From NCBI RefSeq assembly GCF_024346955.1, contig NZ_AP024884.1, positions 124,001 to 188,000 on the forward strand: a stretch of 64,000 bases of DNA, in the 5' to 3' direction. Under the pieces are notes generated by a model. The model did not search any database and was not told the origin of the DNA. It was given only the letters and a program-made list of their open reading frames with translations. The DNA comes from Vibrio mangrovi (GTDB taxonomy: Bacteria; Pseudomonadota; Gammaproteobacteria; Enterobacterales; Vibrionaceae). Positions 1 through 8,032 of this stretch are shown piece by piece. Each line of letters begins with the position of its first letter. Position 1 is the stretch's first letter. Made by a program: the position numbers and the translations under genes.

Positions 1-1
1 T

Positions 2-583
2 GCAGCTTCACTGATTGCTTTATTTGGCTGGCATTCGCTGAAAGAGGTCAAAAATAATACCCGGGAGCTGGCCGATAAGCGATTAAATAAAATCGCTCAG
101 GATTATGAGAAAAAATTTCTGGCTTTAGAGCGGGATCTGAAGCGAAAAACCCGGATCATTACTGACAATAATCGTGAAATTGAAATTATCAATGAGATCC
201 ACAACCTGTGGCTCAGAGCTCAAAGTGTTCAGACGCCGGAACAGCGGGTGCAGGTGTATGACGAGATTCTGAAAATTCGTCCGGGAGATCTAGAAGCGCT
301 GACTTATAAAGCGGATGCCGTGATGGAGATGAAAGAATATCACTGGGCAATGAGCTTATGTAACCGGGTTCTGGAGCTGGACGAAACTAATGGGCCGGCG
401 TTATATCAGCGAGCTTGTGCTTATGCCCGTCTGGGAGCTGAAGAACAGGCCATTATCGACTTGCGTCTGGCCGTGGATCTCAGTCCTTCTATACGTGACT
501 CCATCGCCGAAGAATCGGATTTTGAAGGTCTGCACGGACATAAAACATTTGATGACTTACTGACGACTCCGCCGCAGGAATAA
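2..583 (+). CDS. TPR-repeat protein with N-terminal hydrophobic and coiled-coil region (5' end missing)
   Basis: The frame is open from the first bases of the window, so the true start lies upstream. The visible protein opens with a short hydrophobic stretch (ASLIALFGW), probably the end of a membrane anchor. A highly charged helical region of about 60 residues follows, rich in Lys, Glu, Arg and Asp as in a coiled coil. The last 110 residues read as about two tetratricopeptide repeats (ILKIRPGDLEALTYKADAV, VLELDETNGPALYQRACAY). TPR proteins act as protein-interaction scaffolds. A bitopic membrane scaffold is a reasonable inference, but no pathway can be assigned. The previously apparent start at 248 is internal to this frame. 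Confidence 0.7.
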   Translation, partial: AASLIALFGWHSLKEVKNNTRELADKRLNKIAQDYEKKFLALERDLKRKTRIITDNNREIEIINEIHNLWLRAQSVQTPEQRVQVYDEILKIRPGDLEALTYKADAVMEMKEYHWAMSLCNRVLELDETNGPALYQRACAYARLGAEEQAIIDLRLAVDLSPSIRDSIAEESDFEGLHGHKTFDDLLTTPPQE

Positions 584-688
584 ATCTGCTGAGAGTCAGG
601 CTATACGTGGTGTGACCGATACATTTCTCCTGTTCACTGGCCGGGGGAAACCGATGTGGGAAAAACGTATGGAAATCATGACGACGGG

Positions 689-717
689 TTGACATATTTA
701 TAATATTTATCTGTCAT
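689..717 (+). promoter_or_regulatory. Candidate promoter upstream of the XRE gene
   Basis: TTGACA at 689-694 matches the -35 consensus exactly. TGTCAT at 712-717, 17 bp further on, is a 4/6 match to the -10 box. The same segment is flanked by TGACA and TGTCA as an inverted repeat, which could be an operator. This is a by-eye call with no transcript evidence. Confidence 0.35.
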
Positions 718-740
718 GTTGTGGGGATTCATTGAATCAG

Positions 741-774
741 AGAGCGGGCTATTACATGTGTAATAGCCCGCTCT
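741..774. repeat. Perfect 16-bp inverted repeat in front of the XRE gene
   Basis: AGAGCGGGCTATTACA at 741-756 and its exact reverse complement at 759-774 are separated by only two bases. The repeat is followed by TTT and ends just before the ribosome binding site (AGGAG, 779-783) of the XRE gene. It could be a terminator or attenuator hairpin, or an operator bound by the adjacent regulator. Confidence 0.7.
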
Positions 775-791
775 TTACAGGAGAACCCTTC

Positions 792-1139
792 ATGGAGTTT
801 ACACCGGATGACCTTCAGGCGCTTTATCATGTCTGGATGTCACAAAAAGCGAGGATGCATCTGACACAGATGGAAGCGGCCAAGCGACTGGGGTTGAGTC
901 AGGTCGAGCTGTCAAATATTCTTCGGGGTCGTGAACCCCTGACACTACAATTCGTCCAGTCGTTCTGTCGGCACCTGCATGTCGACCCATATCTTTTTAT
1001 GCCGAGCCTGCTCAGGCAGCAGCGGGAAGGTCAGCAACACGTCAAACTGGTCAACAAGGTCATCATTGATGGTGATATTGAATCGGTTCATATTGATGGA
1101 AACCAAGTCGTAATCGAATACCGGAGTCTGGTGAGGTAA
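792..1139 (+). CDS. XRE/Cro-family helix-turn-helix regulator (115 aa)
   Basis: This is a small cytoplasmic DNA-binding protein. Residues of about 25-75 form a typical XRE helix-turn-helix: QMEAAKRLGLSQVELSNILRGREPLT is the recognition region, followed by a hydrophobic helix resembling other HTH_3 proteins. The C-terminal 35 residues (VIIDGDIESVHIDGNQVVIEYR) look like a short beta-rich tail. The ATG at 792 is preferred over a TTG at 732 because AGGAG lies 8 bases upstream and because the TTG reading would run through the perfect hairpin at 741-774. Its targets are unknown. The hairpin directly upstream is a candidate site for autoregulation (inference). Confidence 0.75.
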   Translation: MEFTPDDLQALYHVWMSQKARMHLTQMEAAKRLGLSQVELSNILRGREPLTLQFVQSFCRHLHVDPYLFMPSLLRQQREGQQHVKLVNKVIIDGDIESVHIDGNQVVIEYRSLVR

Positions 1140-1203
1140 TTTGAGAAATATGATTCCTGAATTGATCTGAGCGAAGCAGCGTTGATTGCATATAATGAGC
1201 GGC

Positions 1204-1253
1204 TTCTGGCCCCTGCAATATTCTGGATCATTGCCATAGTGAAGGGGCCAGAA
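1204..1253. repeat. 11-bp inverted repeat with 28-base loop downstream of XRE
   Basis: TTCTGGCCCCT at 1204-1214 pairs with AGGGGCCAGAA at 1243-1253. No T-run follows, so it is not a clear intrinsic terminator. It may still form an mRNA 3' end structure for the XRE gene, which ends 65 bases upstream. Confidence 0.45.
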
Positions 1254-1415
1254 ACTACTTATTTAATGGGTAAAAAGTTCAGATTAATTCATACAGAAAA
1301 TGTAAAAAAATATTAAATTGATCAATTAAATAAATTGAAACATTTTCAGCCTTGTATTGATGCTCAACAAAAACAAAAATGTTTGAAGTTATCTGTTTTA
1401 TTACAGGGAGATACA

Positions 1416-2135
1416 ATGAAAAAAATCATATTGGCAGTATCGGTTGGTGCTTTATTTTCCGGAATGGCTCAGGCTTCTGAGTGGGGATACGAAGGCGAGA
1501 ATGGTCCGGAGCATTGGGGACATGTTGCTAAGATTTGTGAAACCGGAAAAAATCAGAGCCCGATCAATGTGACGAACACAATAAAGTCAGATGTGAAACC
1601 TTTGGCAATCCAGTATCAGGGGCAAGTTACTGCACTGACGAATAATGGTCATACACTACAGGCTACTGTGACCGGAGATAATGTCCTGACGGTCGACGGG
1701 AAGCGCTTTGAGCTGAAGCAATTCCACTTCCATACGCCATCAGAGAACCTGATTAAAAGTCGTCAGTATCCGCTGGAAGCGCACTTTGTTCATCAGGATA
1801 GTGAAGGGAATCTGGCTGTCATTGCGGTCATGTTTGAAACCGGTGCTGCAGATGATGAGCTGGCTAAACTCACGCATACACTGCCGGGGAAAGGTGATTC
1901 CGTCTCTATTGCCCAGGTCTTCCCGGTTAAAAATTTACTACCGGCCACGCAAAACTATTACCGTTTTAATGGTTCGTTAACGACACCACCGTGTAGTGAA
2001 GGTGTGCGTTGGTTTGTGATGAAACAGCCGAAGACACTCTCTGCTGAACAGGAAAGCACGCTGGTCTCTGCGATGGGATACAATAATCGTCCGGTTCAGA
2101 TGCAGAATGCCCGCACTGTACTTGATGAAATGTAA
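1416..2135 (+). CDS. Alpha-class carbonic anhydrase, periplasmic
   Basis: It catalyses reversible hydration of CO2 to bicarbonate, most likely in the periplasm. The 239-aa product begins with a signal peptide (MKKIILAVSVGALFSGMAQA, cleavage predicted after AQA), followed by the mature start SEWGYEGENGPEHWG, which is characteristic of bacterial alpha carbonic anhydrases. The zinc ligands are visible as the two histidines of FHFHTPSE and the third in EAHFVHQ. The proton-shuttle/active-site loop SLTTPPCSEGV is intact. The ATG at 1416 has AGGGAGA just upstream; an earlier in-frame start would add a charged segment before the signal peptide. It appears monocistronic and is followed by a MITE. Confidence 0.93.
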   Translation: MKKIILAVSVGALFSGMAQASEWGYEGENGPEHWGHVAKICETGKNQSPINVTNTIKSDVKPLAIQYQGQVTALTNNGHTLQATVTGDNVLTVDGKRFELKQFHFHTPSENLIKSRQYPLEAHFVHQDSEGNLAVIAVMFETGAADDELAKLTHTLPGKGDSVSIAQVFPVKNLLPATQNYYRFNGSLTTPPCSEGVRWFVMKQPKTLSAEQESTLVSAMGYNNRPVQMQNARTVLDEM

Positions 2136-2148
2136 TATCTGTCCCTAG

Positions 2149-2408
2149 GGGCTGTTGACCTTTCGTGATGTTTTTTGCAGCAATTTGTCGTTCATTTAGC
2201 CAAGGCAGGTCATGTGAAGTGTACGACCTACATGAACCATGACCTAACACCGGATAAATGGGCGACAAATGCTGCCCAGAGGGTTCATCTGAACGTGTCT
2301 TGCTCTTTGTTGCGGGTCATTTGCTTAGGATGCTAAGCGGCATGCCCCGCGCCGCGATCAATCCCCGTTCAGATTGAACAAAATTCAACCACGAAAGGTC
2401 AACAGCCC
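2149..2408. mobile_element. MITE-like non-autonomous element with 19-bp perfect terminal inverted repeats
   Basis: The 260-bp element begins GGGCTGTTGACCTTTCGTG and ends with the exact reverse complement (2390-2408). It is flanked on both sides by CTAG (2145-2148 and 2409-2412), which reads as a 4-bp target duplication. A YTAR-type 4-bp duplication is typical of the IS5 subgroup, so mobilisation by an IS5-like transposase is inferred. There is no credible coding sequence inside. It lies directly after the carbonic anhydrase stop. Confidence 0.8.
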
Positions 2409-2427
2409 CTAGCTTTCTTTCTAATAA

Positions 2428-2454
2428 ACAAGCCCCTGTTAAACAGGGGCTTGT
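2428..2454 (-). terminator. Intrinsic terminator of the Dcu carrier gene, possibly bidirectional
   Basis: A 13-bp stem (ACAAGCCCCTGTT / AACAGGGGCTTGT) has a minimal loop. On the minus strand it is followed by TTTATTAG. It lies 34 bases past the stop codon of the Dcu gene. Confidence 0.75.
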
Positions 2455-2488
2455 GTCGTTTGGTCGTGTGTTTTGTCGTTAATGACAG

Positions 2489-3817
2489 TTATCCGATAAC
2501 GACCTGAGCCAGAAGGTAACCGACGACACAGCCGGTGACTACGGCAATCAGACCCACGGACATGAAGGAGTGGTTGAAGTACCATTTTCCTATTTTTGTT
2601 GTTCCGGTGACATCGAAGTTCACAGTAGCAATATCAGACGGATAATTCGGGATAAAGAAGTAGCCATAAACTGCCGGCATCAAACCGATTAACAGGGCCG
2701 GACTCAGGCCGAGTGCAAGACCTACCGGAAGCATCATCCGGGCGGTTGCTGCCTGAGAGTTGACCACAACAGAAACGATGAATAGTGCCAGTGCGAATGT
2801 CCAGGGATACAACTCAACCATTTCAACAATACCGGACTTAAACTGCGGCATCGCAAATTTGAAATAAGTGTCCGACATCCAGGCAATCCCGAAGATCGCA
2901 ATTGCTGCAACCATCCCTGATTTAAAGACTACACCGTCAGGTACGTTTCTCGGGCTGGTTTTCGTTGCCAGAAGAATAATCCCACCGAAGCAGAGCATCA
3001 TCATCTGGATGACAACCGACATACTGATTGGTTTTGAGCCTTCACTGATGGTTCTGATTTCTGGAACCATAGCAATCACTACGATACAGAGAATCGATGC
3101 GATAAATAACAGAACAGCGTTTCTGGCTTTGGCCGGAAGTTCTTCATCCAGCGTTGTTGCCGTTGTTGTCCGGATTTCTTCCTGCCAGACAGGATCTTTC
3201 AGGCGTTCCTGATATTCAGGATCATCTTTCAGTTCTTTCCCTCTTCTCAGGCTGTACAGAGACATTGCCAGCGTTCCGCAGAGCGTTGCCGGGACAGTAA
3301 CCATCAGAATTGAAAGGAGTGTGATATCAGACTGAACATTAACCAACTGTGCCAGATAGTAGACAACTGCTGCAGAAATAGGAGAAGCCGTAATACCAAC
3401 TTGTGAAGCAACGGAAGCTGCGGCCATCGGACGTTCCGGACGGATTCCGTTTTTCAGTGCCACATCACCAATGATCGGCATGATTGAGTAAACGGCATGG
3501 CCGGTACCCAACATAAAGGTCATGGTATAAGTGACGAATGGTGCGATTAGGGTGACTCGTTTCGGATTTTTCCGTAACAGCCGTTCAGCGACCTGCAACA
3601 TATATTTCAATCCGCCGGCAGCTTCAAGAATCGATGCACAGGTAACCACTGCCAGAATAATCAGCATGACCGTGATCGGTGGTGATGTCGGAGGCATTTT
3701 GAAAACAAATACCTCGATAACCAGACCAATACCGGAGACAACGCCTAACCCAATACCGCCGTACCGGGAACCAATATAAAGCATCAATAACAGGAACAAA
3801 AATTCCATATACAACAT
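2489..3817 (-). CDS. dcuB: Anaerobic C4-dicarboxylate transporter, Dcu family (DcuB-like)
   Basis: This is an inner-membrane carrier for fumarate, succinate, malate or aspartate exchange during anaerobic growth. The 442-aa length matches DcuA/DcuB. The protein is hydrophobic throughout, with about ten or more membrane segments. Family signatures include ERLLRKNPKRVTLIAPFVTYT, GTGHAVYSIMPI, GIRPERPMAAASVASQ and FIPNYPSDIATV. The GTGH.VY block and the RPERPMAA block resemble E. coli DcuB more than DcuA. The start ATG has AGGAG 8 bases upstream. It is transcribed alone, with a terminator at 2428-2454. Regulation by an oxygen- or nitrate-responsive factor is expected from the family, but no convincing FNR box was found in the 245-bp upstream gap. 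Confidence 0.88.
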   Translation of the reverse strand: MLYMEFLFLLLMLYIGSRYGGIGLGVVSGIGLVIEVFVFKMPPTSPPITVMLIILAVVTCASILEAAGGLKYMLQVAERLLRKNPKRVTLIAPFVTYTMTFMLGTGHAVYSIMPIIGDVALKNGIRPERPMAAASVASQVGITASPISAAVVYYLAQLVNVQSDITLLSILMVTVPATLCGTLAMSLYSLRRGKELKDDPEYQERLKDPVWQEEIRTTTATTLDEELPAKARNAVLLFIASILCIVVIAMVPEIRTISEGSKPISMSVVIQMMMLCFGGIILLATKTSPRNVPDGVVFKSGMVAAIAIFGIAWMSDTYFKFAMPQFKSGIVEMVELYPWTFALALFIVSVVVNSQAATARMMLPVGLALGLSPALLIGLMPAVYGYFFIPNYPSDIATVNFDVTGTTKIGKWYFNHSFMSVGLIAVVTGCVVGYLLAQVVIG

Positions 3818-4010
3818 ATTGTAAACTCCTATAACAATTCGTTACTTATATAATTATTGATGCGGTAAAAAAAAGATTGACGATTAATCACATTCATCAA
3901 TCGTTTTCTGGGAATTGTTAAGCTATCGGAGAGAACTCACGTTATTAAATGAAAACGTAACTGCGATGAAAAGTATCTGTGTCATCGGTTTGTTTTAAAT
4001 GTTGCAAAAG

Positions 4011-4043
4011 TGTGAAAAGTCAACGAATAATTGACTTTTCACA
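4011..4043 (-). terminator. Intrinsic terminator of nadE
   Basis: A perfect 13-bp stem (TGTGAAAAGTCAA / TTGACTTTTCACA) with a 7-base loop is followed on the minus strand by CTTTTGC. It lies 20 bases after the nadE stop codon. Confidence 0.75.
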
Positions 4044-4062
4044 AAGTTAAACAAGAGTGAAA

Positions 4063-4893
4063 TTAATCGTAAATCGTAGGAATTGGCTGGCGTTTATGCT
4101 GGGTGGCCTGATAAATAGCGACTAATTTATCAATCACGGTCTGAGATACAGGTTTACCTTCCAGAAAATCATCAATCTGATCGTATGTCAGATTCAGAGC
4201 ATCCTCATCGGCTTTCTGTGGAGCCAGTTCTTCCAAATCAGCTGTCGGGATTTTATTGACCAGAACATCCGGAGCACCCATTGTGGCTGCCAGTTGACGA
4301 ACCTGACGCTTACTCAGGCCGAATAACGGTGCCATATCACATGCGCCATCACCGAATTTAGTATAAAAGCCGGTAATGTTTTCCGCTGAGTGATCGGTAC
4401 CGAGTACCAGTCCACCGACGTAACCGGCAATTTCGTATTGTGCAATCATACGGGCACGGGCTTTGACGTTGCCTTTGACAAAATCGAGATGAGCATGATC
4501 TGAAGGAAGCAGGTGTGTTCCGGCTAGTGCCTGATGGGAAGCCGCATGTAATCCGTCAACGCCTGCTTTAATATTTACAGAGACAGCGTGAGTCGGCTGA
4601 ATAAAGGAGATGGAAAGCTGAGCTTCGTCTTCGTCTTTCTGTTCGCCATACGGAAGTCTGACAGCGATAAACTGATACAGATCCGCCTGATTTTCTTCAT
4701 TGAGCTGATTGACGGCCAACTGAGCCAGACGACCACAGGTCGCTGAATCAATACCACCACTGATACCGAGAATGAGAGACTTACAGCCGGATTCAATCAA
4801 TTTGCGTTTAATAAAGTCAACCCGACGCTGGATTTCATACTCAGGATTGATGGTGGGTTGGACGCGCATTTCCTCGCGAATAAGCTGTTCCAT
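4063..4893 (-). CDS. nadE: Ammonia-dependent NAD+ synthetase
   Basis: It performs the last step of NAD biosynthesis: amidation of deamido-NAD+ using ATP and ammonia. The 276-aa protein has the length of E. coli NadE and lacks the glutaminase domain of the eukaryotic-type enzyme. The ATP pyrophosphatase P-loop SGGIDSAT lies near residue 50. Other conserved blocks are YLP-like RLPYGEQKDEDEAQ, NVKARARM, GTDHSAENITGFYTKFGDG and GLSKRQVR. The ATG at 4893 has AAGGAATCT in front of it, which favours it over an upstream start that would add seven residues. It is divergent from a nadD-like gene across a palindromic repeat, so the two share a NAD context. Confidence 0.95.
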   Translation of the reverse strand: MEQLIREEMRVQPTINPEYEIQRRVDFIKRKLIESGCKSLILGISGGIDSATCGRLAQLAVNQLNEENQADLYQFIAVRLPYGEQKDEDEAQLSISFIQPTHAVSVNIKAGVDGLHAASHQALAGTHLLPSDHAHLDFVKGNVKARARMIAQYEIAGYVGGLVLGTDHSAENITGFYTKFGDGACDMAPLFGLSKRQVRQLAATMGAPDVLVNKIPTADLEELAPQKADEDALNLTYDQIDDFLEGKPVSQTVIDKLVAIYQATQHKRQPIPTIYD

Positions 4894-4931
4894 TTGAGAT
4901 TCCTTTTCGTACAAGAATAAATTTACCGCAT

Positions 4932-4993
4932 TATATACCCAAGTTACCTCCGGATACGCTGAACTCTGGGTTTTGAGGTAACTTGGGTATATA
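4932..4993. repeat. Dispersed palindromic intergenic repeat, copy 1
   Basis: Arms of 19 bp, TATATACCCAAGTTACCTC (4932-4950) and its exact complement (4975-4993), enclose a 24-base spacer. Related arm sequences (TATACCCARRTRACYTCAAGATGC) occur at 13990-14015 and at 58409-58470, so this is a dispersed family, probably transcribed as a hairpin. It sits between the divergent nadE and nadD-like genes. Confidence 0.75.
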
Positions 4994-5127
4994 GCAATTT
5001 TTTAGTATCATACCGCTTCTTAGTATCATACCGTTTTCGTTGAATTAGAAAACCGGATAATACCAATCAAAGTAATTAAATGCTCAGATAATTCCTGCGA
5101 TTGGTATCATTGCCTGAAAGGAAGGAT

Positions 5128-5643
5128 ATGCTGAAAATCGCTGTATTTGGCAGCGCTTTTAACCCACCCAGTCTGGGTCACAAAAGTGTTATCGATTCAT
5201 TAAACCACTTTGATCAGGTTCTGCTTGTTCCGAGTATTGCACATGCATGGGGAAAAACCATGCTTCCTTATGATATGCGGTGCCGGCTGGTTGATGCGCT
5301 GATACTCGATTTGGGGAGTGATAAAATTAAACGTTCTGATATTGAAGAACAGCTGTATGTACCGGGAAAACATGTTACGACTTATGCGGTATTGACTGCG
5401 TTGCAGAAGATCTACCCGCAGGATGAACTGACATTTGTGATGGGGCCGGATAATCTGTTTCAGTTTGCCCGTTTCTACCGGGCCAAAGATATCTTACAGC
5501 GATTTAATGTGATGGGCTGTCCGGAAAAGGTTCCGGTACGCAGCACTGACATCCGCCAGTGCATTCGACAGGGTAAGGCAATCGATGCTTTGACGACTCC
5601 GGCTGTGAGTCAGTTAATCAATTCACTCTCTTTGTATCGCTAG
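5128..5643 (+). CDS. Nicotinate-nucleotide adenylyltransferase-like protein (NadD family)
   Basis: This is a nucleotidyltransferase of the NadD/CoaD alpha/beta-phosphodiesterase superfamily, expected to transfer AMP from ATP to nicotinate mononucleotide. The N-terminus AVFGSAFNPPSLGHKSVID contains the GxFxPxHxGH-type nucleotide-binding motif with SLGH in the catalytic position. The C-terminal VRSTDIRQCIRQG matches the ISSTxIR signature. At 171 aa it is shorter than E. coli NadD (213 aa). It may be a second NadD-like enzyme rather than the sole one. The ATG at 5128 follows GGAAGG, a good ribosome binding site; an upstream TTG would add nine residues. It is divergent from nadE, which supports a role in NAD synthesis or salvage. 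Confidence 0.8.
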   Translation: MLKIAVFGSAFNPPSLGHKSVIDSLNHFDQVLLVPSIAHAWGKTMLPYDMRCRLVDALILDLGSDKIKRSDIEEQLYVPGKHVTTYAVLTALQKIYPQDELTFVMGPDNLFQFARFYRAKDILQRFNVMGCPEKVPVRSTDIRQCIRQGKAIDALTTPAVSQLINSLSLYR

Positions 5644-5650
5644 ATTTGCC

Positions 5651-5676
5651 GCACAGGCAATGAATGTTGCCTGTGC
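5651..5676. terminator. Hairpin between convergent nadD-like and chemoreceptor genes
   Basis: A 10-bp stem GCACAGGCAA/TTGCCTGTGC with a 6-base loop sits 8 bases after the nadD-like stop and ends 8 bases before the stop of the opposing gene. The T-run is poor in both directions, so it may be a weak bidirectional terminator. Confidence 0.55.
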
Positions 5677-5684
5677 ATTCACCA

Positions 5685-7679
5685 TTATACCCGGAAGGTA
5701 TTTAGTTTAAGAGTCACCTGCTCAACATCAGATTTATAGTGGGAAGCGATATCTTCCATATTTTGTGCCAGAGAGCCGGTTTTCTGGGCAATTTCTGCCA
5801 GCAGGTTGATATCAAGATTGACACTTTCACTGGCCTTGGACTGTTCCAGTGTCGAATTGGTTATCGTCATTATATGTTCATTGACCGAGGTAATCACTGA
5901 CCCCAATTCTGCAACACTGTGGTTCACGGCAGAGACCGATTCAAACGTTTCTTTCGTTGCTACCTGACTCTGGTTCATGTTGTTGACGGCCTGAGCCGTA
6001 TTTTGCCCCATATTTCCGAGGAGCTGGCTGATCTGTTCCGTTGCTTCTTTACTGCGCTGAGCCAGATCTCTGACTTCTGTTGAAACTACGGCGAATCCCC
6101 GTCCGTGTTCGCCTGCTCTTGCTGCTTCAATCGCTGCATTTAAGGCTAGTAAATTGGTCTGCTCTGAGATTGCAGTAATAGCTTCAACAATCTGGCTGAT
6201 ACTTTGCGAATCTTTCTCCAGATCCTGCATACAGATTTGGGTCTGCTCAATCTGCTGAACCAAATTTTCAACAGTGGAAAAAGAAGTCTGACTCTGTTCT
6301 CTGCACAACGTGAGCTGATTTGTCATATGACTGGTTTCATCCAGTGCACGTTCCGATGAAGTGGCGATTTCTACACTGGACTGAGATAACTCGGTGGCGG
6401 CAGTCGCAATAACTTCACATTTTTTGATGGTTTCCAGACTGCTTTTTTCAAGATCGATGGAACTGTCGACCACACGCATTAGCTTTTCCGTACTTTGTAA
6501 ATTCATTTGCTGGACGTCTTTAAGCAGTGCTTTAACCTGCTGAGCCATGGTCTGGGTACTGCGGGCAACCTGTGCGACTTCATCATTTCCTTCCTGTGTC
6601 AGTTCTATCGTCAGGTCCTGATTTGAGGACATCTGTTCTAACTGGCGGGTAAGCTGACCGACACGGGATTTCAGACTGTGGATACACATTCCGAGTAACA
6701 GCAACATGATTGAACCGATAACAAGTGTTGCGACCAGTAATACTCTCTTATACGACAACATCTGTTGTTCATGATGACTCGTATTCGCCTGAATTGTTTC
6801 CTGGAGCTGGTTGCGGATTTGATTGAGCAGCTTGATTCGGCTGGTGGCCAGACTGAACCACTCTGATGGTTGTGGGCCATCTAGCTGTTCAAGGTGATCT
6901 TGTTGCGCAAGATATTTCTGCTGGATGGTTTCGACCTCTTTCCAGGCGGATGACTGTTTGACTTTCTCCAGTGCCTGACTCGCTTCTGGCGGCATCATAA
7001 TCATGGCACTACGATCCGCATAAGTACCTGAACGGATATATTGATTGATTGCGGCATACTGTGCCGGTGAAGAAGATTTTCTGGCGAATGCTCCGTTCAA
7101 CGCCCCCCGGACTTGTCCAGCCCGTTCTTTCATTGTCACGATCGCAATCAGCGCTCCGCCGATATTGGCAATCTCCGGGCTATTGATTGATTCCAGTAGC
7201 ATCTGGCCGTTATCAATCGCAATCTGGTTGATATGTGAATAGTAGTCAAAAGGGGAAAGGGTTGGTTTCAGACTGTCGACCTGCTGACGGACATTGCGTA
7301 GTTGATTGAGTTGTTCGTTAACATCGGATCTGAGTTTTTCAGCCAGATGTCCGGGCAGAAACTGTGGGGTAAACTGGCGTAGGTTATTAATCTGCTGGTT
7401 AACGACGAGTCGCTGTTTTTGCAATGCTTCGACCTGAGCGCCTTTCCCCTTGCTGCCGAGAACCCCGGCTGTCAGGCCTCGCTCGACGGCAAGGTTGTGG
7501 GCCAGATTGTCGAAAAGCAGAATGAACCGGACCGTTTCTTTATCCTGTTTCGTCAGGTCAACTTGCTTTGACATCTCAAGAATATTTGAGATCGCAAAAA
7601 TGAGTGCAATAACCAGAGGTATTCCCGCCAATATACTCACAAGTATATATAAAGGATACCGACTTAATAGTTTCTCCAT
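5685..7679 (-). CDS. Methyl-accepting chemotaxis protein with NIT sensor domain
   Basis: This is a transmembrane chemoreceptor that should signal through CheA/CheW. Transmembrane segment 1 is near residues 10-33. The periplasmic domain has NIT (nitrate/nitrite-sensing) features, with the conserved AVERGLTAGVLGSKG and the later MKERAGQVRGALN. A second transmembrane segment (VLLVATLVIGSIMLLLLGM) lies near residue 315, then a HAMP region, then the MCP signalling domain with the invariant hairpin tip EQTNLLALNAAIEAARAGE. The adaptation regions flank it. The chosen start is an ATG with GAGG upstream; an earlier ATG 13 codons before it has no ribosome binding site. The ligand is unproven. Nitrate or nitrite is inferred from the domain family only. 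Confidence 0.9.
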   Translation of the reverse strand: MEKLLSRYPLYILVSILAGIPLVIALIFAISNILEMSKQVDLTKQDKETVRFILLFDNLAHNLAVERGLTAGVLGSKGKGAQVEALQKQRLVVNQQINNLRQFTPQFLPGHLAEKLRSDVNEQLNQLRNVRQQVDSLKPTLSPFDYYSHINQIAIDNGQMLLESINSPEIANIGGALIAIVTMKERAGQVRGALNGAFARKSSSPAQYAAINQYIRSGTYADRSAMIMMPPEASQALEKVKQSSAWKEVETIQQKYLAQQDHLEQLDGPQPSEWFSLATSRIKLLNQIRNQLQETIQANTSHHEQQMLSYKRVLLVATLVIGSIMLLLLGMCIHSLKSRVGQLTRQLEQMSSNQDLTIELTQEGNDEVAQVARSTQTMAQQVKALLKDVQQMNLQSTEKLMRVVDSSIDLEKSSLETIKKCEVIATAATELSQSSVEIATSSERALDETSHMTNQLTLCREQSQTSFSTVENLVQQIEQTQICMQDLEKDSQSISQIVEAITAISEQTNLLALNAAIEAARAGEHGRGFAVVSTEVRDLAQRSKEATEQISQLLGNMGQNTAQAVNNMNQSQVATKETFESVSAVNHSVAELGSVITSVNEHIMTITNSTLEQSKASESVNLDINLLAEIAQKTGSLAQNMEDIASHYKSDVEQVTLKLNTFRV

Positions 7680-8032
7680 ATACCCAGCCCTCAGGTCTTC
7701 AGTTTTTATTGTTATCATTTTTTATCATTGTGCAGATATTTTTATAAAAGTCATATGTATATTTCCCTGGTCCAATCAGCCCAGAATTAGTTCGTGTTAC
7801 GAAAAAACCGCAACCGTTTCAATATGCACATCTTTGTCAGTATAGACAATCTTCATCAATTATCTGATTGATATGTCCGGATAACCTTATATATCCGTTT
7901 CGCTGAAGTTACCGGAAGCCGGTGTTACTGAACAATTCTTTTTGAGGTTGTGCCCTATGTACCAGAATAAAAAAGCAAGAGTTGAGGGGAGTGTGCTAAA
8001 ACTATATTAGGTCGGTGAAAAAAGAGGTATTT
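7680..8032. other. Intergenic region between divergent chemoreceptor and HD-GYP gene
   Basis: This stretch of 353 bases between divergently transcribed signalling genes must hold both promoters. It contains no recognisable RNA gene or repeat. I see no strong operator. Confidence 0.4.

Noticed and set aside
3818..4010. Possible FNR or CRP box upstream of the Dcu carrier
   Set aside because: Only half-sites (TTGAT, TGTGA) are present without correctly spaced partners.
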